Assembly (NCBI GenBank): GCA_021432635.1
Contig: MU270061.1
Location: 372,096 to 404,043 of the forward strand
Reading direction: 5' to 3'
From: Thozetella sp. PMI_491
Lineage: Eukaryota; Ascomycota; Sordariomycetes; Chaetosphaeriales; Chaetosphaeriaceae
Length of the DNA: 31,948 nt
Made by a program: the position numbers and the translations under genes
Shown here: positions 20,256-30,300 of the stretch, piece by piece
Numbering within the stretch: the first letter of the stretch is position 1
Layout: each line of letters begins with the position of its first letter
The notes under the pieces: generated by a model
Databases searched by the model: none
What the model saw: only the letters and a program-made list of their open reading frames with translations
What the model was told of the DNA's origin: nothing

Positions 20256-21500
20256 CACACACACTTTTATTACGCCCGGCAGACGTCGTCTGAAAGGACC
20301 ACTATACACATCTACTAGTACATAGCGAACATTGGCTCTGCTCTCCTAGGGCCTGTGAATAATCCAGTTTCGGCTTCTGTCCTCCTCTTTTACTCCTCGC
20401 ACTGTGGATTCTCGTGGTTAGTAATTTTACAAGCTATCTTGAAGGCCATTCTTCAAGTGTCCAACATCCTATCTTCGGCAGTTGAAGCGTGCCTGTTGTT
20501 TTGGTATGAGGTGATTAGATGAGTTGCGTCTATGATGGAGGTGTAGGGTTGTTTCTTTCTCTGGTGATTTCGTTCTGCGCCTGCTGTGCGTCCAGTCTTC
20601 CTGTCGCCATTGCGAACCGTACCGCAGCTCTGACTGCTTCCATGTTTGGTGTCCACTTTTCCGTGTCTGACGGCGACTTCCCCCCCAAGTAAAAGGAGAG
20701 ATTGCTCCTATGTGAGCTGTCCATTGCGTGCAGCGGAATAGAAAATGTTCTATCGTTTCTCTCGCCCGCCCACAGGCGCACTGATCTGACGTTGCGGCTT
20801 TGATCTGATGAAAGTATGCGTTCAGTCTGACCATGCCTGTTCTGAGCTGCGGCAGTATGCTTGCCTCTTTCCACGAGAGAGGGTCGTAGAGCTGTCTTGT
20901 GTGCTTGCCGGGTAGTGCTGCGTCGATCTTGGAGTAATTACCAATCTTTGCAGGCAAGTTCGTGGCGGCGCCTCGCTTCTATCGGGCCTCGTTCAATGTG
21001 GTCGACCGCACTTTGGGAATTGCATTTTGTGGTACGGCACCTGGTCGGCTAGCCGCCTTTGCCATGTCTTTCGCGGAGCTTAAGAGTTCATTCTCCTCGC
21101 CGGTTGGAATCCACACGACTGTGAGGGAGTTTCCATTCCTTTTCAGTTTCCTGATCGAGTCGCAGATATGCCGTATATGTTGTTGTCCAGACTGCTGGTG
21201 AGGCCGTGCGAGTGTGAGCGCCATCGCCTTGTTCCTTGTCATCAGTGCCACGCGACGGTACTTGATACTGAGGATCGGCTTCAGAGCGCTTGCTGCGGCC
21301 ACCAGTTACCTAGAGTGTGGGTTATGCTCCGACCTGAGTCCTAGAGTGGAGGACATGGCCCTGACATGAAGGTTGCTCCTTGCCGTCCACTTCGTCTCCA
21401 TCGCCCCGCCGATTCCCACCACGCCGTTCCTGACCGAGCTGCTCACGGCGATCCGCACCGCGCGACTGACCGCATAGTAATGTTCTAATTGGGACATATA
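20256..21500 (-). mobile_element. Tad-like LINE, 5'-truncated 3' fragment (copy 1)
   Basis: Minus-strand remains of a non-LTR retrotransposon. From the 5' side: a degenerate RNase H domain (SSSVRNGVVGIGGAM with the first catalytic Asp lost, then ALTLARPHQQSGQQHIRHI and LTVVWIPTGEENELL), then the C-terminal region (LPGKHTRQLYDPLSWKEAS, LPQLRTGMVRLNAYFHQI, CACGRARETIEHFLFRC). The RNase H part is broken by stops and frame changes. The 3' UTR runs to GCGTAATAAAAG and a GT dinucleotide tail at about 20252-20265. Its 3' 400 bp match the copy at the right end of the window closely, so both are relics of one family. It lies just downstream of the decayed transcription factor at 21630. Confidence 0.85.
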
Positions 21501-21629
21501 AATCGCACTTATATATTAAGCCAAAGTTATCTTGCATCATGCAATCTGCCTCTGTCTCGTGAAGATGACTCCCCAGCACAGGTAGGCCCAGGAGGGCTGG
21601 AAGCCGAAGACAATACCATCTCGCCGTTC

Positions 21630-23572
21630 TTATCCTGCCTCCCAACGATAGCCCAGGTCCAAATCTGGCCGTACTTTCTGTTCCTCTCGCTCTAAAGACG
21701 CATACAGCGTGCATAGAGTGAGATATGCCTTCGCTGCGGCGGGATGCGATGCTGCCATTTCGTAGAGCTGTAATATCGCTGCCATCACTTGGCTAGTATT
21801 GGGCATCAGACAACCAACACAACGATCCACTGTCAAAAGCCCACCGCCCTCTGTGCTAGAGATAGACTTGCCAGGACTACAGCCATGACTACAGCCATGA
21901 CTACAAAGTGCTAATAAAGTCGAGCCAGCCATATAGGTAAAGTATGGGAGTAGTGTTGGCACGTAACGAAGAGTGAAGATGTGGGAGTAGGAGCGAACGA
22001 GCGCAAGAATGGTTTGTGAGGATTCTAGACAAACGGCACGAGCTGATAATCCCAGATAAGTCCTGTCGGAGCTCACTACAGGTCGGAAGAGAGCCAGGAG
22101 GCAGAATTGATAGCATATACTACTTGCTAAGTTAGCTCGTTCGGATTGCGAGCAGGTCACTCTGATCAAGGATCGAGGCGAATACGTACTGGGAAAATAG
22201 AATGGAGGACTTGCAAGTTTGCGAATCGGCACCCTCTGGCAGGGCCAAAAGGCAGCTGTATAGTTCCAGACATCTTATGTATTTCCCCACTGGAACTCCT
22301 GTTGCTGCTTCTCCTTTCGCAGCATCGAGGTTCAGGCGTGTTTCGCGGACGATAATTGTTAACTGGGAGAGCACGAGGGGCAGGGAACAACGAGAATATA
22401 GTTTTTGAGATAGCTGTGTGCAAATTTCTATGGCTTCTGCATGCGGTTAGTTGAAATTCTGATCTACGTTCAATCACTGGAAATTATTCAGCGTAAATAC
22501 GTGCTCTTGATCTTGTCGTCCCCGATTTGTGTTGCAAGCTGTCTCTGGTCGTTATCGGCCTCGTCTGACAGACAGATGGAGAGGTGAGACGCAAGGTCGA
22601 TTATACTATGCTGTTAGATCTTCCAATCAAGTATAACATGCGGGCTAATTACCTTGCTAGGGCTATAGCGCTATGCAACGCTGTAATAGCTATATCTTGC
22701 TCTGTAGTACAGTAATATTCGCGCTCCTGCCGGAAGAAGCGGATAAAGCCATCGAGGCAGCTGATGATAAGCTCCCGAGCTTCAGTCTCATTACCGAGAT
22801 CAACTTCCAGAAGCGAAAGAAGTCCAAGTGCTTGAAGGTATGGTAGGTTGCAGAACGTAGCTTCCTCTTTCAGAAATAGGCGGGCCATCCCGAAATAATC
22901 TTGCTCCGCACAGATGCATTTTGGCCATGTCTCATGGTCGTGAAGACGGCTTGCGGTAGCGACAATTGCAGCGAGCAAAGCAGGAGAGCAAAGCCGATCC
23001 TGGCCAGTCCGCAGATCGCAGAGGAGCGCATTTTTGTGAGAAACTGTAGTCAAAGGTGACGCCCAGGCAAACAGAAGATTGATATGACGGGAAAAAAATC
23101 CGAGGTCATGCCCTAAAAACATATTGCGGTCAAGGCATTCGGCGTGAGCTCCTCTATCCGTGTAAGTTTCAGACAATAGTGCAAAAGGAGACTTATCTTC
23201 TCCATGATGTGCAATATTCGTAAGGGGTGGCGGTAGTCTGTTGCTAGAAGGAGATGTAGGTGGCGAGAGCGCTGCCAGGTTCGCGGCAAGTTGTCGCGGT
23301 TCCTTTGGCATTGCACCCCATATAGGCGTGGATTTGGCGTGTTGGATGTTGCTCCTAGTAGGTTGGGTAGAGGCGGATGGTTTGCTAGCTCAGGCTTATT
23401 GGTGTATCTCATTTCGAATCCTGCGTACGACGGTATCTACACCACCTTTACGGGCAGACCTGTGGGTAGACGGAAGGGGGGAAGTGGAAGCTTATCGGCG
23501 GTCCTGCGATTTTACTTGGACTCACCTTTACAAAGCGCAATTTAATAGTTAGCGCAAGCTTCAATGGTCCGT
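21630..23572 (-). pseudogene. Fungal-specific transcription factor gene, decayed (nirA/XlnR-like domain)
   Basis: Exons with fungal_trans text are visible at 22653-23311 (FFSRHINLLFAWASPL, CSPALLAAIVATASRL), 22501-22605 (IIDLASHLSICLSDEAD), 22190-22436 (EAIEICTQLSQKLYSR, LVLSQLTIIVRETRL) and 21630-22122 (CYQFCLLALFRPVVSS, SARAVCLESSQTILALV). Introns of 47, 64 and 67 bp have GT/AG ends and a good CTAAC branch site. The first and third keep frame; the second does not, for any acceptor I tried, which implies a one-base indel. Upstream, at about 23515-23572, RTIEACAN is followed by a TAA (23542-23544) and LCKG before a donor GTGAGT, which looks like a ruined Zn2Cys6 cluster. Without that cluster the product would not bind DNA. 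A divergent working gene starting at ATG 23311 is less likely. The exon at 21630-22122 contains a 12-bp tandem repeat coding HGCS. Confidence 0.65.
21877..21905. repeat. 12-bp tandem repeat GACTACAGCCAT
   Basis: Two and a half copies of GACTACAGCCAT, in the last exon of the decayed transcription factor, where the minus strand reads repeated CSHG. Confidence 0.8.
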
Positions 23573-24878
23573 GCAGTCGTACGGCTGAATCAGCACCGGA
23601 TCTAGCTCACTCCTTAGGTTACATGTACTGTACGATAGGATCTGTAGGTCGTAATCTGTCGCTGGGCGACACCTGGTTGTCCAGCTTACCCCAAGAACGT
23701 ACCTTAGCAAGAAGGACCACCGTATATCTCTGCGGCAGCGCATGAGGCCACACACATACTTTCAAACCAGCGGGCTGCCCGTGGCATCTTGTTCAACATT
23801 ACTGATAACCTGATTGCTGATAGATACATGCCAACCGCTGGCCTACGTCCTCCCTTAAGTTATTAAACCCCGCAGCTGTTCTTCCAAATGATGTCGTGCG
23901 AATCCACCAATCTGCCGCTAGTTGCACTGCAAGTCGACCAATGCAAGCGGGTGGGGAAGGGCGTTCTAGACCGGTCCATGGCAGTGTGAATCGAATGACC
24001 TGGGCGATATGTGTTGGCAAATTCACGCTGACACCCACCAGCTTGACCTCTGGAGATTGATGCCCAGGTATACACGGCCCGCGCATCCGGAGTCCGAGAA
24101 GAAAAGCTATAACCTCAGTCAGCAGTCCCTGTTGGTTATATGTACTCGCGTAGGTGGTCGTCGCCTATAGCCACTGCTCTAAGGTATATCACCCCGGTCA
24201 TTGGCCAAGATAGCTTAATAGCACTTGCATGCCACAATGGCACTTGCATGCCCCAATTATTTCCAGCCAGGGATGGTCTCGCCTGTGTTACTGAGGTGCA
24301 ACGGTCCAAAAAAGTGATCGTTCCATAGTGCTTCGCGCTGGTCGCCACGCCATTCTGGGCTTAATCTCGCCAAGTATCGACATGCCGGAAACAAGATGTA
24401 TGCAGGTAAGACAAGGCAATAAGTGGCGCCACTACACTCGACGCGAACGGATCGGTGACAAGTAGGTGTCGGCGGTATGGAGGCCCATGGATGGAGATGC
24501 AAAATGCCTTGATTGGAAGCTTTAAAGTAGAGGAGACTTATGGTATCGTTGTGCTACCCTCGCTTTTATTGAGTGTTTCCAGGCCACATAGGCTAGCTAC
24601 TTCCACGACCAGAGAGGCAATATAAGAGAGAGAAAAAAGACCCGCAACACCTCTGATATATAATACTCGGTCAGGTTGTCTAATGCGACTCAATTCACCC
24701 TACACATTCAAAGTCTCATTTTCCCCTCCCACTTGTTTACATCATATCTCGTCCCCATTTATTTATAGCCCTTAATTGTAAAGATTAGAGTGGCAAACTC
24801 GCCAACTTTTTAACCCCGTAGCCCCGTATTTAACATGATAATCAAATATGCTGATCCGCTGCAACCCCTATTTCGGAG
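23573..24878. other. Gene-poor region upstream of the CxxC ORF
   Basis: A 95-codon minus frame (23799-24086) is not recognised. A 19-bp tandem duplication (GCACTTGCATGCCACAATG then GCACTTGCATGCCCCAATT) lies at 24221-24258. From about 24600 to 24878 the plus strand is AT- and pyrimidine-rich (CATTTTCCCCTCCCACTTG), compatible with a fungal promoter for the following ORF. Confidence 0.4.
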
Positions 24879-25184
24879 ATGCCGAACGAGGTCGGGTCAC
24901 CCATGGAGCTGCCACCCACGCAAAGAGAGCTCACTAGACATCTAGGCTCGACCCTCCAACTACTAACTCCACCACTCACCGAAACCAGCTTCTTCGCACT
25001 ATCCTGGTACATAAAGGGTCATAACTTAGCCGGAGACACAACTTATCGTCCACTAATTCCGATAACCTTTACCACAAACAACTACCGGATAGACGAAGAG
25101 TTTGAGGAGGGCAAGGAACGGTGCCCCAAATGCGGCAGCGTGCTCAAGCCCGACGGAAGCTGCGAAGCGGATTGGTGCAAGTAA
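24879..25184 (+). CDS. Hypothetical 101-aa protein with C-terminal CxxC zinc-ribbon-like motif
   Basis: I do not recognise the family. ATG 24879 opens a clean frame with a hydrophilic N-terminus, a short hydrophobic patch (TSFFALSWYI, 37-46) and an acidic linker (IDEEFEEGKE). Cys82, Cys85, Cys95 and Cys100 (CPKCG...C....C) are spaced to hold one zinc ion, much as in small zinc ribbons, where CPxCG is a standard knuckle. The second half has CxxxxC rather than CxxC. The pyrimidine-rich upstream tract supports transcription. It has no obvious partner; the nearest intact gene is the histidine kinase 2.2 kb away. Confidence 0.45.
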   Translation: MPNEVGSPMELPPTQRELTRHLGSTLQLLTPPLTETSFFALSWYIKGHNLAGDTTYRPLIPITFTTNNYRIDEEFEEGKERCPKCGSVLKPDGSCEADWCK

Positions 25185-25393
25185 TGGGCCCAATGTGAGT
25201 TGTACAGGTGGCACCCTTGCATGAAGCATGCTAGCTAATGTAGTGAAACATAGTGGAGGATGCGCTATTCCTGCACATTTCTTTTACAGCACTGTGGATC
25301 CTTGGAAGTTTTCTTTGTAAAGTACTGGCCTTCTCTAACGTCGTTATTGACGGTGGTTAAAATTCTTTGGAGCCTAGCGACAAGCCTGGTGAC
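25185..25393. other. Short spacer
   Basis: Holds the 3' flank of the CxxC ORF. The part from about 25330 may continue the LINE relic (minus strand, after a stop replacing the Trp expected after FTA), but similarity fades quickly. Confidence 0.3.
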
Positions 25394-25520
25394 CTAGGCC
25401 GTGAAGTTGTCGACGAAGGCTATCGCCCCTCTGTAGCAGTTGATCCGCCTTTGCACCAGGTCTGCGTTGAAGAATAGAATAGTATCAGGGAAAGCGGCAA
25501 ACCCTGAGGGAGGCCTGCCT
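25394..25520 (-). mobile_element. LINE reverse-transcriptase relic (FVDD changed to FVDN)
   Basis: The minus-strand frame reads RPPSGFAAFPDTILFFNADLVQRR and then RGAIAFVDNFTA. This matches the palm region of Tad-type LINE reverse transcriptases, where G-PQGSPLSPIL-FFNADL leads to AIAFVDD. The second catalytic Asp is Asn and a TAG stop replaces the next Trp, so it is inactive. Only about 42 residues are recognisable. Confidence 0.65.
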
Positions 25521-26726
25521 GTGGCAGCTCGGGTACTCACGGGACGAGCGCCGGTCACAGCAACAGGCAACAGGGCAGCCTCGTTGGGCTGTACCGCGCA
25601 AGTCGAGACGCTATACAGCGCAGGACGGTGAGCTGGGTCGCCCGTGTGATAAGGCTGTGGCGGGTTAATACCCAATGGAACGGTATAACAGTAGAAATAT
25701 GACAACACCCTCCAGTCGGTTCGGAACTGTGAGCGTGTTGGAACGAGGACACGCTTTCGGGTGTTGTGGAGCCGCTAGTGTTGCGAACGGGGAATCTTGC
25801 GGCCAGGGATCGGTCGATAACGGTGGAGCTAGTAGTCGGGCGGGACCGTCAGCGGTGAGCCATTGTCTTCTGGAACGGAGAACACCGGAGGTCACTGCGT
25901 GCATGCTGTTAGCCCAGCCCCCGAGCTATAACGACGGGGAGACTTTGAGTCGTTGGCCTTACTGCACCTCTGCCTTTGTTTTCTCGCTTGCCGCTGCGAG
26001 TATGTCGTCCTCTTTCGCGACGCGATTCGATGTTGGATCAGCTTGCTAGGCTGCAATACGGGAGCGGTCGAGTTGTGCTGTCGTGTCGTGTTTGCGTGAT
26101 AGCGTAGCGTCGTCTCCCGCCTCCCAGTTGCGCCAGTCCAGATGATTGGGACGCGGACGTGCTTGCGGAAGTCCCATTTTTCGGAGTTGACGTTCATACT
26201 GTGGTTCGCTGCCGAACTTTAGCAATCTCCATTATAGCGTCCAAAATCGCCCTGTTACCTCTTTATATTGTAACGAATGGTCTCTCATACTGCTGATACA
26301 CCCAACAATATGACGACGAGGTGTATTAGACGAATATGGTTGAGAAAGGAAGGCTGGGCGGCGAAAGTCAATATTTATCCTCATAAAACGCCAACGCTGG
26401 CAAACGGCAACTTCTGTCACATGTGGTGGCAAAGCGGGCATAATAGCCTATGATTAGTAAAATCTACAACCCTTATCTATGGCATCAAATAGACCTTCAT
26501 ACTTGCAGTAGAGATTTGTGGATGAAAACCCGGCCACTGTAAGAATGAGCTACATGGAGCTCTGGGAACCTCCCTCTGGAATAAATCCGACCTGCTAGAA
26601 TATATAACAAGTGCGTTGCTGGGAAGGAAAAGCCTACCGACAGAGAGTCGTGATAGGCTTTGACTGGGCCGTCAGGTTGTGGCCCTTGGCTGAGCTGGCT
26701 TTATGATCGTGATTCGAATGGTAAGG
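25521..26726. other. Gene-poor region
   Basis: Several frames of 60-124 codons on both strands overlap and none resembles a known family. The stretch may be old repeat sequence attached to the LINE relic. No RNA gene was seen. Confidence 0.4.
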
Positions 26727-27085
26727 CAGGCTGTCGCCACCATCAAAGGCTTTGTATGCTCAATATTAAACGTCGGTAGATAAATCCGATTATGCTCAGT
26801 CTCCGCGTCCGAAACTCTCTGTTGCACATCATGCCATAAGAAGTGGGCCCTCGAACCATTTGCATTTGTCTAGACTCTAAGATCCAGTCGATGTACGTAT
26901 AGGTCCCGGGCGCCACATGGCTCCGGAGCAAGCCTCTGCCCGTCCTGCTATTTGCAAGCTGATGCCACGTGAAGCGCCATCGCCGTGGGCTGTAGTTATC
27001 TCCTGATCTATACATATATGTTCTTCTGGCGCGGCAACTCGTATCGCACCTGGTTTTTCCATCGAGAAATTATTATCTTGCCATT
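26727..27085 (-). repeat. Dispersed repeat, copy C (about 360 bp)
   Basis: Minus-strand counterpart of copy B: GGCAAGATAATAATT, TGCGATACGAGTTGCC, TATATGTATAGATCAGGAGA, ACCTATACGTACATCG, GATGTGCAAC and GCATACAAAGCC. Drift against copy B looks like roughly 15-20% by eye. Its end is 264 bp from the start codon of the histidine kinase, so it may contribute to that promoter. Confidence 0.8.
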
Positions 27086-27348
27086 TCTTCATCCGCCGCC
27101 GATTGTTGCAGTCTTCTTGTAAAGATAGGCGACGCGACTTCCCATATTTCACTATCCTGAACTAGGCGGTCACGGAATCTGCCGCCTAATGATGTCATAA
27201 ATTCAGCCCCATCACGTGACTCCAAATTCTGGCGACTTTCCTCACACAAACGCCCAGCGAGGGGATGCAACTCCATCGAAGCGGATGAGGGACGTCGCGT
27301 CGATCCTTACTGCTTTCAGAGCTTGCTGCGGGCTTTGCGGCTCTCACC
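27086..27348 (+). promoter_or_regulatory. Upstream region of the hybrid histidine kinase
   Basis: Only 263 bp separate the repeat from the kinase start. No TATA box stands out. The start context CTCACCATGAG has A at -3, a good fungal initiation site. Confidence 0.4.
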
Positions 27349-30300
27349 ATGAGCGAACCATATGATGCGTCCTTCGTCGCGCCCGGCCCGAGCTTGTCCA
27401 TGGGTCGGTTCCCCTCGCAGTTCACCACCATCGGTTCCGTCGATTTGCTTAATTCCGACCCGAGGTTGAATTTCGTACTAGATTTAAAAAAAGTGACCAG
27501 CATAGCTCCTCACCTGACTGGTTCATTGGCGTTCTGCAATTCTGCATTGCTTAGATCAACCCAGATACACGGCCATGTTCTCCGCGCCTTTTCACGGACA
27601 GGCACGGAAGCAGGAAACGAAGAGGAGGCACTCGCGAATTGGGTCATCAACCACGCAAAAATTGGTGGTCGCGGAGTTTCCAAAACTTTCTTTGGTACCC
27701 TCTGGACGGTAGTTTTGTTGCCTGATGGCTGGGCCGTCATAAGTGGCATCGAGCTCGCTCACTGCGACTTCTGCAGCTTCCACGACCCTGCAGATGGTAG
27801 CAACGATTCTCTGCCGCGGCTGGATGCGCCGCAGGAGCCTCTACCCGAGAGCTTGTCACTGTTGTCGTCCGGTCCAGGTGCGGATGCCAAGCTTTCTCGA
27901 CTAGCAGTCAGCCACGGTGCTGCAGCGGAAGAGGTATGGCCACCGGCAGGGCTGGGGGATTCGGCCTTTATTTCGTGGATTCGAGAGTTCGACTGGACAT
28001 CCACGTCGCTTGGGCCTACCAAGACCTGGCCCAGGCTGCTGAAGCAGGCCTGCGAAATGACGTTTGCCAATCCCGATCCCGCCACCGTCTTTTGGGGACG
28101 GGACCTGCTCCTAATCTACAATGAGGCCTACGTAGCCCTCGCAGGGAACAAGCACCCGGCAATGATGGGTGGATCGGCAAGAGTGCACTGGAGAGAGGTT
28201 TGGGACCAGTACGATCCGCTGTTCGACCAGATGTTCCTGGATGGCAAGGCCTTCTCGCAGGACAACACCCAGCTCTTCATCCACCGAAGTGGTTATCTCG
28301 AGGAAGGCTTCTTCAACATGCGAGTATTGCCGCTAATCGATTACGACGGGTCGGTAGTCGGATTCTATGAGCCAGTCACGGAAGTCACGAAGCAGACCGT
28401 GTCAGAACGAAGAATGCATATGCTACTAAAGCTGAGCGAGCGCATATCTTCTGAGACCAACCTGCGGGACCTCTGGCGTCGGCTGCTGGAGACTTTGGGT
28501 GGCCAACCGAGCGATATACACTTTGCAGTGTTATACCATTTGAACCACCCTCAGCCGGCTTCTGGCCTGCAATACAGTCTGGAAGGTGCTGCTGGTTCCG
28601 AGATAGAAGCGAGTGGCTTCCCACAGAAGTTGGATATTTATGGCTCTGAAGAGGACGACGACACAGTTGCCCCCCTTCGACGCGCCCATGAGAGTGGCTC
28701 ACCAATTCTTCTCAACACCTCGGATGGATCCCTCTCGCCGTCCATGCTTCGTAAGCTTGAAGCTTCGGGGATAGCCGATGTTCCAAGAGCGTGTATTATC
28801 TGCCCGCTTACTTCGAGCGTAGAGGACGACGTCGAGGCTCTCCTGCTTCTGGGCATCAGCCCGAGAATTCCCTTCGACGAGGACTATAGGCTCTTCATCA
28901 ACCTGCTCGTCCGGCAAGTCGAAAGCGCAATTACCTTTGTCAAGATGGTCGAGAAGGAAAAGGAACAGCTCCGCAAGCAAGCGACGTATGACAGCGAGCT
29001 CAAGTTCAAGAAATTTGCCGAGAATGCCAGGGTTGGTATCTTCAACTTCGACCCGCTGGGTAATATTACCTTCTGCAACGAATCGTGGCTCGAGTTAAGT
29101 GGCCACGACCGGAATGACATGTCTGCCATGTCCTGGGTGCACGATCTCCACCCAGATAATGCTTTAGAAATCAAAAGCTACTGGGACAAGATTGTCAATC
29201 TGGAAGGGCCGCAGACGTTTGAAGTCCAATACAAGAAACCTTGGAAGCCCGCCAACCTCAGCGACGACTCGATTTTGCTGGATCGGACCTGGGGGGTTGC
29301 CTCTGCGTATGCCGAGGTCTCCGAGCAAGGGGAGTTGATTGCGATTCTAGGATGCGTCACCGACGTCTCGAGCTTCAAGTGGGTTGATCAGATGCAGTCG
29401 CAACGCTTGAGCGAGGTGCTCGAGCTAAAGCGACAACAGGAGAACTTCCTTGACATCACGTCCCATGAGATGCGCAATCCTTTGAATGCAATACTGCACT
29501 GCGCTTCCGAGCTCGTCGAGACACTTCCAACCCTGGCACAAACTACGCCCAACACCGAACGGTCAATGATCCTGCAAGGCTGTATAGAAGCATCTCGGAC
29601 GATTGTGTTCTGTGGATGGCACCAGAAACGAATTATCGATGACGTACTGACGCTGTCCAAATTGGACTCCAACTTGTTGAGCATCACGCCTGTCGAAACG
29701 CGCCCTTTGGACGTAGTTAGAGAAGTCCTGGGAGTGTTTGACACCGAAATCCGGGCTTCCGGCATCAAAACTAAGACAGAACTCACAGATTCTTACACAG
29801 CGCTAAGTATAGCAACTTTGTTAGTCGATTCGCGTCGGCTCTTGCAAATTCTGATCAACCTCATCGCCAACGCGGTCAAATTCATGAAAGGAGAATCGCT
29901 GCGAGGCTTACGTGTCGTAATCGGGGCATACCAGACGGAGCCAGTCAGCTCTAAGGACGGAGTACGCTATGTGCCTAGTGGTCGTCCTCCTGCTGACCCG
30001 ACGGTTCACCCCGACTGGGGGACGGGAGAGGTTGTGTTTTTGCATTTTTCGGTTCAGGATACGGGCCCCGGGATGAGTCGCGATGAAACAGATCTGCTTT
30101 TCAATCGGTTTGCGCAGGCTTCCCCGCGAACACACGTGCAGTATGGAGGGTCTGGTTTGGGACTCTTCATCAGCAGAGAACTCGCGGAGTTACATGGAGG
30201 TCGCATCGGCATCTCGTCCGAGCTCGGCTATGGCAGCACATTCGACTTCTATGTCAAGGGACGTCGGCCCGTGAGGAGTGAGACTCTGGAACCCAGTGCT

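Noticed and set aside
25675..26197. Opposing 124- and 101-codon frames
   Set aside because: They overlap on opposite strands, lack motifs, and lie beside LINE debris.
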